14,264 nucleotides of DNA, from assembly GCF_047607725.1 (NCBI RefSeq), contig NZ_JBLKSS010000142.1, positions 1 through 14,264 on the forward strand, written 5' to 3'. Numbering within the stretch: position 1 is the stretch's first letter; each line of letters begins with the position of its first letter. The notes under the pieces were generated by a model. That model had not been told where the DNA came from and did no database searches. It was given only the letters and a program-made list of their open reading frames with translations. Below are positions 1 to 6,764 of the stretch, one piece after another. The stretch is from JBLKSS01 sp047607725 (GTDB lineage: Bacteria; Pseudomonadota; Gammaproteobacteria; Enterobacterales; Enterobacteriaceae). A program made the position numbers and the translations under genes.

Positions 1-339
1 CTGGCCCATCTTCACCAGTGCCAGCTAGACGGAACCTACCTAAAACAGCTTAAGCAGTTAGAAAAAATAGAGTTACTGCTCTTGGACGACTTGGGCCTGG
101 AATCAATGAGTCCGATACAGGCAACGATGCTGTTGGAGGTGATGGAAGATCGTTACGACAAAAGCAGCAGTATCCTGATCAGTCAACTGCCGGTAAAAAA
201 ATGGTATGGACTGATAGAAAACCCCACGGCAGCTGACGCGTTACTCGATCGGCTAGTACACCCCAGCTATCGACTGGAGCTTAAAGGCGAATCACTACGC
301 AAAGAGCAAGGAGTAGCCAGCACAGGAAAAATAGACTAA
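1..339 (+). CDS. istB: IS21-family helper ATPase IstB, C-terminal part
   Basis: The reading frame is open from base 1 to TAA at 337-339 and gives 112 residues of the C-terminal half of IstB. IstB is the AAA+ ATPase that assists the IstA transposase in target selection and strand transfer. The Walker B motif is visible (ELLLLDDLG, about residues 20-28 of this fragment). It is followed by the IstB-typical ISQLPVKKWYGLIENPTAADALLDRL segment (quoted here only as a landmark: ISQLP...W...ADALLDR) and the closing RLELKGESLR stretch. No stop codon or frameshift is seen in the visible part, so the copy may encode an active protein if the rest is intact. The N-terminal part with Walker A is upstream of the window. 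Only the terminal repeats separate it from the insertion site in moaC. Confidence 0.9.
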   Translation: MAHLHQCQLDGTYLKQLKQLEKIELLLLDDLGLESMSPIQATMLLEVMEDRYDKSSSILISQLPVKKWYGLIENPTAADALLDRLVHPSYRLELKGESLRKEQGVASTGKID

Positions 340-366
340 AACTGAGTCAGAAGATGAGCGAACATG

Positions 367-459
367 TGATCGAATATCACTGGAATGGGTGATCGGAAAA
401 TATCGGAATAACTGATCGGATGTCGCCGGAACAGATGATCGGATACGTCGGAATCTGCA
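367..459 (+). repeat. Four tandem 23-bp terminal repeats of the IS21-family element
   Basis: TGATCG(G/A)A starts recur at 367, 390, 413 and 436, an exact 23-base period. Each unit shows a second conserved block, (C/T)GGAA, about 15 bases after its start. The consensus is roughly TGATCGGA-N6-CGGAA-N4. The last unit runs directly into the CA terminus at 458-459. IS21-family ends are known to carry several such repeats, which bind the IstA transposase. Even spacing of slightly over two helical turns would place bound monomers on nearly the same face of the DNA. The first unit is the most diverged. Confidence 0.85.
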
Positions 460-733
460 GGAGCTGATCCCTTTGTGCCATCCGCTGTTGCTCAGCAAGG
501 TAGAGGTGCTGCTCACCGCGGACACCGAGCGGCACCGCGGGCGAATTGAAGCACTCTGCCGCCTGACCGGTAAAACCGGCGTGGAGATGGAGGCGCTGAC
601 CACGGCCTCGGTGGCCGCCCTGACGATTTACGATATGTGCAAGGCGGTGCAGAAGGATATGGTTATCGGCCCGGTGAGGCTGTTGGCCAAAAGCGGCGGC
701 AAATCCGGCGATTTTACGGGGGACGACGCGTGA
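460..733 (+). pseudogene. moaC: moaC, 3' fragment cut by the IS21 insertion
   Basis: MoaC (cyclic pyranopterin monophosphate synthase) converts the MoaA product to cPMP, an early step of molybdenum cofactor synthesis. The fragment reads ELIPLCHPLLLSKVEV, then CRLTGKTGVEMEALTTASVA, then AALTIYDMCKAVQKDM and RLLAKSGGKSGDF, closely matching the C-terminal 90 or so residues of enterobacterial MoaC (about 160 residues in full). The first 70 or so residues are separated from this part by the insertion sequence and are not in the window. The junction lies inside the Trp codon before LIPLC. The remaining frame is undamaged, which suggests a recent insertion. The stop codon (731-733) overlaps the GTG start of moaD, the usual moa operon arrangement. 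Without its start and first half it cannot make a working enzyme. Confidence 0.93.
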
Positions 734-974
734 TTACGGTGTTGTTTTTTGCCCAGGTCCGCGAGCTAACCGGCGCCGAGCGCTTGACGCTCGAAGCGGG
801 TTTCCCCACCGTGGAGGCCCTGCGCCAGGCGCTGGCGGCGCGCGGCGACCGCTGGACGCTGCGCTGGAGCCGTGCAAATTGCTGGCGGCGGTCAATCAAG
901 CGCTGGTGCCGGCGGATCACCCACTGGCCGCCGGCGATGAAGTGGCGTTTTTCCCGCCGGTCACCGGAGGCTGA
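730..974 (+). pseudogene. moaD: moaD, molybdopterin synthase small subunit, frameshifted
   Basis: MoaD is the ubiquitin-like sulfur carrier subunit of molybdopterin synthase. The frame from GTG at 730 reads ITVLFFAQVREL and FPTVEALRQALAARGDRW as in the family. After TLR (about 862) it goes out of frame. The rest continues from 864 in another frame as LEPCKLLAAVNQALVPADHP and DEVAFFPPVTGG, ending with the TGA at 972-974. A single lost base near 861-863 explains the switch: restoring one gives exactly 81 residues, the normal E. coli length, with the functional C-terminal Gly-Gly intact. It lies between moaC (overlapping 4 bases) and moaE (which begins at the next base). The break removes the C-terminal half including the Gly-Gly tail. 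A sequencing error cannot be excluded for this lesion alone. Confidence 0.9.
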
Positions 975-1464
975 ATGGACGGTACCTTAATTGAGGTCGG
1001 CGTGCGGGATTTCGACGTGGCGGCGTTGTATGGCTGGTTGTCCGCCAGTGATACCGATGGTGCGGTAGTCACGTTTACCGGCAAAGTGCGCAACCATAAT
1101 CTGGGCGCCGATGTCAGTACGTTGACCCTGGAACATTATCCGGGCATGACCGAAAAAGCGCAGGCGAAAATCGCGGCGCAGGCGCGTGCGCTGGCCGCTG
1201 ACGCGGGTCGCGCTGCTGCACCGCGTCGGCGAGCTCGGTGCCGGCGAGCGCATCGTCTTCGTCGGCGTGAACGGTGCCCACCGCGCCGCGGCATTCAGCG
1301 CCGCCGAATATATGATAGATCTGCTTAAAACCCGAGCGCCGTTCTGGAAACGGGAAACCACCCCCGCCGGCAGCCGCTGGTTGGATGCGCGCGCCAGCGA
1401 CCAGCGGGCGGCCGAACGCAGGGGGGAGGATCACCCGCCGGGTGAGACAGACGGTATCGGCTGA
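975..1464 (+). pseudogene. moaE: moaE, molybdopterin synthase large subunit, frameshifted
   Basis: MoaE is the catalytic subunit that transfers sulfur from MoaD to cPMP. The N-terminal part (975 to about 1188) reads DGAVVTFTGKVRNHNLG and LTLEHYPGMTEKAQAKI, which is diagnostic. The frame then shifts near 1186-1190, and the C-terminal part continues as RWPLTRVALLHRVGELGAGE, IVFVGVNGAHRAAAF and LLKTRAPFWKRE. The shift is consistent with a 2-base deletion (or one extra base) in the GCGCGTGCGC stretch. The conserved lysine-containing KTRAPFWKRE segment is present but out of frame with the start. The tail also differs: instead of ending soon after SDQRAAER it runs on through GEDHPPGETDGIG to TGA at 1462-1464, next to a run of six G at 1421-1426, so a second indel may have removed the original stop. 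ATG 975 directly follows the moaD stop. Confidence 0.9.
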
Positions 1465-1616
1465 GTATTTGCCGCGCGGGGCGCCGCGGACGAAGGGGAT
1501 CTTCTTCGCCGACCGCACTTTTATGGTATGCTTGGCTAAGGTGGGTCGTCCGCGCGGCCTGGGATGTTTCGCCCGCGTGCGGCCTAGAATATTTCGCTAC
1601 CACAAAGGTGATAGTC

Positions 1617-2327
1617 ATGGACCGCTTTCCCCGCTCTCAGGGCTCCATCGTAGAACGCGCCAATAGCGCGGTGCAGCCGTTTATGGCGCAGGTCTACGGC
1701 TGGATGACCTGCGGATTGCTGTTAACCGCCTTCGTAGCCTGGTACGCCTCCCGCACGCCGGTGCTGCTGCAATTCATTTTCTCAAGCCAGATAACCTTTT
1801 TTGGTCTGATCATTGCCCAATTGGCGCTGGTATTTGTCATTTCGGGCATGATTAACCGCCTCAGCGGGGCGGTGGCGACATCGCTTTTCATGCTTTATTC
1901 CGCCCTGACCGGGTTGACGCTTGCCAGCATTTTCATCGTCTACACCGTGTCCTCCATCGCCAGCACCTTTGTGGTGACCGCCGGCATGTTTGGCGCCATG
2001 ACGCTTTATGGCTATACCACCAAGCGGGATTTGAGCAGCTTTGGCAACCTGCTGTTCATGGCGCTCATCGGTATCGTGCTGGCATCGCTGGTGAATATCT
2101 GGCTGAAAAGCACCGCGTTGATGTGGGCGGTGACCTATATCGGCGTGCTGGTCTTCGTGGGACTGACCGCCTATGACACCCAGAAACTGAAAAACATGGG
2201 CGCGCAGCTGTCGTTGGAAAACAAAGACCAGTTCCGCAAATATTCCATCGTCGGCGCCCTGAGCCTGTATTTAGATTTCATCAATCTGTTTTTGATGCTG
2301 CTGCGTATTTTCGGCAACCGCCGTTAA
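1617..2327 (+). CDS. ybhL: YbhL, Bax-inhibitor-1 family inner membrane protein
   Basis: The product has 236 residues (E. coli YbhL has 234) and starts MDRFPRSQGSIVERANSAV. It contains about seven hydrophobic membrane segments and closes with the family's LYLDFINLFLMLLRIFGNRR block. Other landmarks are FVGLTAYDTQKLKNM near residue 180 and GYTTKRDLSSFGNLLFMALI around residue 135. BI-1 family proteins are integral membrane proteins implicated in calcium leak and stress tolerance; the bacterial role of YbhL is not firmly known. ATG 1617 is preferred over the in-frame GTG at 1608 because the latter falls in the AAAGGTG ribosome-binding site (1604-1610) and the homologues start with MDRFPRS. Placement after moaE matches E. 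coli (moaABCDE-ybhL). The gap of 152 bp to moaE shows a TAGAAT box at 1585-1590 but no good -35. The frame is fully intact and under evident constraint. Confidence 0.95.
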   Translation: MDRFPRSQGSIVERANSAVQPFMAQVYGWMTCGLLLTAFVAWYASRTPVLLQFIFSSQITFFGLIIAQLALVFVISGMINRLSGAVATSLFMLYSALTGLTLASIFIVYTVSSIASTFVVTAGMFGAMTLYGYTTKRDLSSFGNLLFMALIGIVLASLVNIWLKSTALMWAVTYIGVLVFVGLTAYDTQKLKNMGAQLSLENKDQFRKYSIVGALSLYLDFINLFLMLLRIFGNRR

Positions 2328-2345
2328 GCCGGAGCTATTGATATC

Positions 2346-3321
2346 ATGTGCGATCTTGCCCAACGGTTGGCCGCTATTCCCCGGCTGGATATTATCGGCC
2401 CGCCGACGCCGCTCGAGCATCTCCCCCGGCTGTCGGATTTTCTCGCGCGGGATATTTTCATCAAGTGCGATGATCTCACTCCGCTGGGCCTGGGCGGCAA
2501 CAAGCTGCGCAAGCTGGAGTTTCTCGCCGCCGATGCCCTGCGTCAGGGCGCCGATACGCTGCTTACCGCCGGCATCATCCAGTCCAACCACGTGCGGCAG
2601 ACGGCGGCGCTGGCGGCCAAGCTCGGGTTGCATTGCGTCGCGCTGCTGGAAAACCCGACCGGCACCGACAGCGGTAACTACCTGACCAACGGCAACCGTC
2701 TGCTGCTGGATTTGTTTCAGTGCGAGGTCATCTTGTGCGAAGCCCTCACTCAGCCCTGCGTCTGGAGGCGCAGGGTTTCCGACCTTATGTCGTGCCGGTG
2801 GGCGGCTCCAACGCGCTGGGTTCGCTCGGCTATGCCGGTTGCGCGCTGGAAATTGCCCATCAGTGCCAGGGAGTGATTCAGCCGGACGCGGTGGTGGTGG
2901 TGCCTTCGGGCAGCGGCGGCCCGCATGCGGGGCTGGCGGTCGGGTTGACCGCCGTGCTGCCGGAAACGGCGCTCATCGGCGTTACCGTTTCGCGCCGCGC
3001 GGAACAGCAGCGCCCCCTCATTGCGGGACTCATCGCGCAGGCGAGCGAACAATTGTCGCTGGCGCCGCCGGTGGCGGAAATTTCCTTCTGGGACGAGTAT
3101 TATGCCCCCGGCTATGGCGTAGCCAACGACGAGGGGCGCGAAGCGATTGCGCTGATGGCGCGTCTGGAGGCATCGTGCTGGACCCGGTGTATACCGGCAA
3201 GGCGATGGCGGGGCTTATTGACGGCCTGGAACGCGGTCGCTTCCCCGACGGGCCACTGGTGTTCGTACATACCGGCGGCGCGCCGGCGTTGTTTGCTTAT
3301 CATCATTTGGAGACCCGATGA
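2346..3321 (+). pseudogene. dcyD: dcyD, D-cysteine desulfhydrase, two lesions
   Basis: DcyD is a PLP-dependent enzyme that splits D-cysteine to pyruvate, ammonia and sulfide. The first part reads PRLDIIGPPTPLEHLPRLSD, FIKCDDLTPLGLGGNKLRKL (with the PLP lysine in GGNKLRKLEF) and GIIQSNHVRQTAALAAKLGL. After CEALTQP (about 2757) some 8 residues present in the E. coli protein are missing and the frame changes. The second part (LEAQGFRPYVVPVGGSNALG) ends near 3168, where a GAGGC replaces GAGGGC: one base is lost. The third part reads GIVLDPVYTGKAMAGLIDGL and HTGGAPALFAYHHL, ending with TGA 3319-3321. Total length matches the 328-residue enzyme. The stop overlaps the next ATG (ATGA), as in an operon with the cystine transporter gene, which fits the E. 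coli dcyD-yecS-yecC neighbourhood. FIKCDD has Cys where E. coli has Arg. Confidence 0.92.
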
Positions 3322-4066
3322 GCGCTATTGAAGTTAAAGGCCTGGTGAAGTCATTCAACGACCATAGGGTGCTCAACGGTATCGACCTCGCGGTGAATCC
3401 CGGCGAAGTGCTGGCCATCGTCGGCCCGAGCGGATCCGGTAAAACCACGTTACTGCGCAGTATCAACCTGCTGGAAACGCCGGACGGCGGCAGCATTCAG
3501 GTGGGCGATATTACCATTGACGCTAACCGTCCCCTCAGCGGCCAGAAAGGGCAGATCCGCGCCCTGCGCCAGCAGGTAGGGTTTGTGTTTCAAAATTTCA
3601 ACCTGTTCCCGCATCGCTCGGTGCTCGACAATATCATCGAGGGGCCGCTGGTGGTGAAGAAGGAGCCGCGCGAGGAGGTGGTCGCGCGCGGGAACTGTTG
3701 GCCAAGGTCGGGCTGAGCGGTAAAGAAGAGGCCTTCCCCAAACGGCTTTCCGGCGGCCAGCAGCAGCGGGTGGCTATCGCCCGCGCGCTGGCGATGCGCC
3801 CGGTGGTGATTTTGTTCGACGAACCCACCTCGGCGCTGGATCCTGAACTGGTGGGTGAAGTGCTGAGCACGCTCCGCGCGCTGGCCGAGGAGCGGCGCAC
3901 CATGGTTATCGTTACCCACGAGATGGGGTCCGCCCGCGATGTCGCCGACCGCGCGATTTTCATGGATGAGGGCAACATCGTTGAGTAAGGCCCCGCGCGC
4001 GAGGTCTTCGCGCATCCTGGCCATGAGCGCCCCTGGCTATTTCTCAATAAATTTCTCGGCGCTTAG
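3318..4066 (+). pseudogene. tcyN: Cystine ABC transporter ATPase (tcyN/yecC), frameshift and nonsense codon
   Basis: This is the ATP-binding subunit of the L-cystine importer, closely matching E. coli YecC/TcyN. It begins MSAIEVKGLVKSFNDHRVLN and carries Walker A GPSGSGKTT (about residues 35-43) and the Q-loop VFQNFNLFPHRSVLDNIIEG. Near 3681-3684 one base is missing in GTGGTCGCGCG, so the frame changes before ELLAKVGLSGKE. The continuation has the signature LSGGQQQRVAIARAL, Walker B VILFDEPTSALD and the H-loop VTHEM. A TAA at 3986-3988 replaces the Gln codon of IVEQG; beyond it the frame stays open as GPAREVFAHPGHERPWLFLNKFL to TAG 4064-4066. Neither the permease (yecS) nor the binding protein (fliY/tcyJ) gene lies next to it. 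The two lesions make production of a full ATPase very unlikely. The start overlaps the dcyD stop. Confidence 0.92.
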
Positions 4067-4075
4067 TCGCGCGGG

Positions 4076-4109
4076 CCCGCCGCGCCGCGCTTATCGCCGC
4101 TGCGGCGGG
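4076..4109 (+). other. GC-rich hairpin after the tcyN pseudogene
   Basis: CCCGCCGC at 4076-4083 pairs perfectly with GCGGCGGG at 4102-4109 across an 18-base loop. It lies ten bases after the original tcyN stop. No run of T follows, so it is not a typical intrinsic terminator. It could still be a decayed terminator or mRNA 3' end structure for the dcyD-tcyN unit. Confidence 0.3.
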
Positions 4110-4138
4110 AAGGATTACAGTTATTTACCGGATACTCG

Positions 4139-4167
4139 TGCCCAACGGCCGGATATTTTGCTACAAT
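4139..4167 (+). promoter_or_regulatory. Putative rhlE promoter
   Basis: TACAAT at 4162-4167, one mismatch from the sigma-70 -10 consensus, sits in TTTTGCTACAATCCCGC. The hexamer 17 bases upstream (TGCCCA, 4139-4144) is a poor -35. Transcription would start near 4174 and give a leader of roughly 110 bases before rhlE. The -10 alone is good; the promoter call as a whole is an inference. Confidence 0.4.
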
Positions 4168-4282
4168 CCCGCTATCGTTGTTTTGTCCGTTCACCATGGT
4201 AAGGCTTTGCCTCCCATCTGATTATCTCCCTGAGCGCGGTTTCGGCCGGCGTCGTCGGGGCGGATCTGGAGTTTTTCAGTTT

Positions 4283-5518
4283 ATGTCATTTGATTCACTT
4301 GGCCTGAGTGCCGAGATTTTGCGCGCATTAGCGGAAAAGGGCTATCTCGAACCGACGCCGGTTCAGCAACAAGCCATCCCTTATGTATTACAAGGCCGCG
4401 ATATCATGGCCAGTGCCCAGACCGGCACCGGCAAAACCGCCGCCTTTACCTTACCGATACTGCAATTGCTCGACCAGCGCCCAGCGCCGACCGGTAAACA
4501 GCGCCGGCCTGTACGGGCGCTTATTCTGACGCCGACCCGTGAGCTGGCGGCGCAGATCGGCGAAAATATTACCGAGTACAGCTCCCATCTCGGCCTGCGC
4601 TCTCTGGTGGTGTTCGGTGGTGTCAGCATCAACCCGCAGATGATGAAATTGCGTGGCGGCGTGGAAGTGCTGGTGGCGACGCCAGGGCGTCTGTTGGATT
4701 TGGCTCAGCAGCGTGCGGTCGATCTTTCCCAGGTGGAAATCCTGGTGCTGGATGAGGCCGACCGCATGCTGGATATGGGCTTCATTCACGATATTCGCAG
4801 GGTGATGAAGCTGCTGCCGACAAAACGTCAGAGTCTGATGTTTTCCGCGACCTTCTCCGATGAAATTAAAACGCTGGCGAACAGCCTGCTGGATAATCCG
4901 GCGTCGGTTGAGGTGGCGCGTCGCAATACCGCGTCCGAGCAAATAACCCAGTTTGTGCACATGGTCGATAAGAAGCGCAAGCGCGAGCTGCTCTCTGACA
5001 TGATCGGTCGTAACAACTGGCAGCAGGTGCTGGTGTTTACCCGCACTAAGCACGGCGCCAACCATCTGGCGGAGCAGCTTAACAAGGACGGCATCACCGC
5101 CGCCGCGATCCACGGCAACAAGAGCCAGGGCGCACGTACCCGGGCGCTGGTGGATTTCAAACAGGGCGGCATCCGCGTCCTGGTGGCGACCGATATTGCC
5201 GCCCGCGGTCTGGATATTGATCTGCTGCCGCACGTGGTAAACTATGAGTTGCCCCAGGTGGCGGAAGATTATGTTCATCGCATCGGGCGCACCGGCCGCG
5301 CGGCGGCCACCGGCGAAGCGCTGTCGCTGGTGTGTGTCGATGAGCTGGGCCTGCTGCGCGATATCGAGCGTTTGCTGAAAAAGCCGATCCCGCGCATCGC
5401 GTTACCGGGCTACGATCCAGACCCTAGCATCAAAGCTGAGTCCATCCAGCAGGGGCGGGGTAGCGGTCGCGGCGGCAATTATGCCGGTAACGGCGGCACG
5501 CACAGCGGCAATCGATAA
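4283..5518 (+). CDS. rhlE: ATP-dependent RNA helicase RhlE
   Basis: RhlE is a DEAD-box RNA helicase acting in ribosome assembly and RNA turnover. The 411-residue product has all core motifs: Q motif region EPTPVQQQAIP (23-33), motif I AQTGTGKT (45-52), PTRELA (84-89), TPGR (133-136), DEAD (157-160), SAT (188-190), ARGLD (about 307-311) and HRIGRTGR (about 332-339). The start MSFDSLGLSAEILRALAEKG matches E. coli RhlE. ATG 4283 is chosen on that basis although the frame is open back to ATG 4178; GGATCTGGAG lies 11-20 bases upstream. The C-terminal tail is short: after SIKAESIQQGRG only a Gly/Ser/Asn/Arg-rich stretch of about 20 residues remains, whereas the E. coli protein (454 residues) has a longer basic tail. 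The helicase core is intact, so activity is expected, possibly with weaker RNA binding. Among the intact genes of the window it is the best conserved. Confidence 0.96.
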   Translation: MSFDSLGLSAEILRALAEKGYLEPTPVQQQAIPYVLQGRDIMASAQTGTGKTAAFTLPILQLLDQRPAPTGKQRRPVRALILTPTRELAAQIGENITEYSSHLGLRSLVVFGGVSINPQMMKLRGGVEVLVATPGRLLDLAQQRAVDLSQVEILVLDEADRMLDMGFIHDIRRVMKLLPTKRQSLMFSATFSDEIKTLANSLLDNPASVEVARRNTASEQITQFVHMVDKKRKRELLSDMIGRNNWQQVLVFTRTKHGANHLAEQLNKDGITAAAIHGNKSQGARTRALVDFKQGGIRVLVATDIAARGLDIDLLPHVVNYELPQVAEDYVHRIGRTGRAAATGEALSLVCVDELGLLRDIERLLKKPIPRIALPGYDPDPSIKAESIQQGRGSGRGGNYAGNGGTHSGNR

Positions 5519-5584
5519 TGCCCGGTAAACTGATGCCCGCGCGGCGGGCGTCAGTGCTCTGCGCCTCGCACTCCGGGGCAAGTT

Positions 5585-5609
5585 AGCCAGGCCCCGGCGG
5601 TGGCTTTTT
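5585..5609 (+). terminator. Possible rho-independent terminator after rhlE
   Basis: AGCCA (5585-5589) pairs with TGGCT (5601-5605), further closed by CC/GG inside, and is followed at once by TTTT (5606-5609). It lies 67 bases after the rhlE stop. A second inverted repeat, GCCCGC...GCGGGC near 5535-5549, precedes it without a T run. The stem is short, so this is tentative. The remaining bases up to dusC (5610-5739) hold nothing I recognise. Confidence 0.35.
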
Positions 5610-5739
5610 CCCGGCCGACAGCTGGCGGCCGACGCGCCGCATGTGCTTGGCGCATGCCCTGGGCGCTTGCGCTTATCTGTTGCTTTTCGCGGCGGTTTTC
5701 CCCTACTACTTGCGCCCCTGCTATTAATCGGGTGGCGTT

Positions 5740-6641
5740 ATGCGTGTCGTGTTGGCTCCGATGGAAGGTGTGCTTGACGCGCTGGTCCGCGAGCTGTTGT
5801 GCGAAATAAATGATTACGATTTGTGCATCACCGAATTTTTGCGGGTGGTGGACGGTCTGCTGTCGGAAAAATCTTTCTACCGGCTCTGCCCTGAATTGCA
5901 CCGAGACAGCCGGACGCCTGACAGCACCCCCGTGCGGGTGCAACTGCTGGGGCAAAGTCCGCCTTGGCTGGCGGAGAATGCCTGGCGGGCGGCGGCGTTG
6001 GGATCCTGGGGTGTCGATCTCAACTGCGGCTGCCCGTCGAAAACCGTCAACGGCAGCGGAGGCGGCGCGACGCTGCTAAAAGATCCTGAGCTGATTTATC
6101 AGGCCGCGAAAGCGATACGCGCGGCGGTTCCTGCCGGTCTCGGTCAAGGTACGCCTGGGCTGGGATTCCACCGGCCGCAGCCTGGAAATCGCGGTACACG
6201 GCCGCACCAAAGCGGATGTTTACCGTGCCGAAAGCATCGACTGGCCGGCCATCGCGGCGATCCGCCAGCGTTTACGCATTTCCGTTATCGCTAATGGCGA
6301 GGTCATGGATTGGCGGAGCGGACAATTGTGCCTGGCGGTCTCCGGGTGTCAGTCGCTGATGATTGGACGCGGCGCTCAGCGTGCCCAACCTGAGCCGAGT
6401 GGTCAAATACCAAGCGCCGCCGCTGTCCTGGCCACAGGTAGTCAGACTGCTGCAAAAATACAGCCGCATGGAAAAACAGGGTGATACCGGGCTGTATCAT
6501 GTCGCGCGCATCAAACAGTGGCTTAACTATTTGCGCAAGCAGTATGCCGAAGCCGGCGAGCTGTTTAGCACGCTTCGCGCGCTGAAAACCTCTTCGGCGA
6601 TAGGTGATGTGCTCAGCCGCCTTTCCGACCAAGCGCAATGA
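5740..6641 (+). pseudogene. dusC: dusC, tRNA-dihydrouridine(16) synthase, multiple lesions
   Basis: DusC reduces uridine 16 in the D-loop of certain tRNAs using FMN and NADPH. The first part reads MRVVLAPMEGVLDALVREL, NDYDLCITEFLRVVDGLL and the FMN/active-site block WGVDLNCGCPSKTVNGSGGG with the catalytic Cys. Near 6131 about eight bases are missing compared with the E. coli gene, and the frame changes to PVSVKVRLGWDSTGRSLEIA. The next 13 or so residues (ADAVQQAGATELV in E. coli) are deleted in frame before VHGRTKADVYRAESIDWPAI. Near 6371-6375 a further indel shifts the frame within IGRGAL. The end continues as SVPNLSRVVKYQAPPLSWPQ and GDTGLYHVARIKQWLNYLRK to the stop at 6641. Three independent lesions make it a clear pseudogene. 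There is no recognisable operon partner. Other Dus enzymes do not replace U16 modification. Confidence 0.93.
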
Positions 6642-6710
6642 CTTTCTGCCGCGGGCAAACACCTCTTTCCTGACCTGTTTCCACGCCGGCCACTATCCTT
6701 TCCTACGTAT

Positions 6711-6733
6711 TGAGCGCGGCATTGCCGCGCTCA
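6711..6733 (+). other. Perfect 11-bp inverted repeat between dusC and the methyltransferase gene
   Basis: TGAGCGCGGCA and TGCCGCGCTCA flank a single central base, giving a 23-base near-perfect palindrome and a very stable hairpin. It lies 70 bases after the dusC stop and 31 bases before the next ATG. No T run follows (CCAGTCTCGC), so it does not look like a standard terminator. It could be a transcript end structure, an operator, or a leader hairpin of the downstream gene. Confidence 0.6.
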
Positions 6734-6764
6734 CCAGTCTCGCTTGCCTGTTCAAAGGACGATC

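Larger units (their letters stand above)
1..459 (+). mobile_element. IS21-family insertion sequence, 3' (right) part
   Basis: The stretch holds the end of an istB gene followed by a short non-coding tail of four regularly spaced 23-bp repeats. It then stops abruptly where a moaC reading frame resumes in mid-gene. IS21 elements encode IstA and IstB, have multiple repeats at their ends and terminate in TG...CA. Here the last repeat finishes with CTGCA at 455-459, and the next base (460) fits as the last base of the TGG codon that precedes the LIPLCHP motif of MoaC. The junction is therefore placed at 459/460. The left part of the element, including istA and the other copy of the target duplication, lies outside the window. 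The IS runs in the same direction as moaC. Family assignment is firm; the exact IS name is unknown. Confidence 0.85.

Noticed and set aside
367..459. Regular repeats that might be a CRISPR array
   Set aside because: The 23-bp units are contiguous and diverged with no repeat-spacer pattern, and they directly follow istB and end at an IS terminus.
4178..4282. Longer rhlE start at ATG 4178
   Set aside because: The extra 35 residues are Arg/Gly-rich without homology, the start lies only a few bases after the predicted transcription start, and homologues begin MSFDSLGL at 4283.
4451..5278. Open frame of 275 codons on the minus strand
   Set aside because: It is antisense to the well-supported rhlE core and shows only Gln/His-rich shadow sequence.
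6363..6641. Separate small gene from 6363
   Set aside because: Its sequence is the C-terminal part of DusC in a shifted frame, so it is part of the pseudogene.
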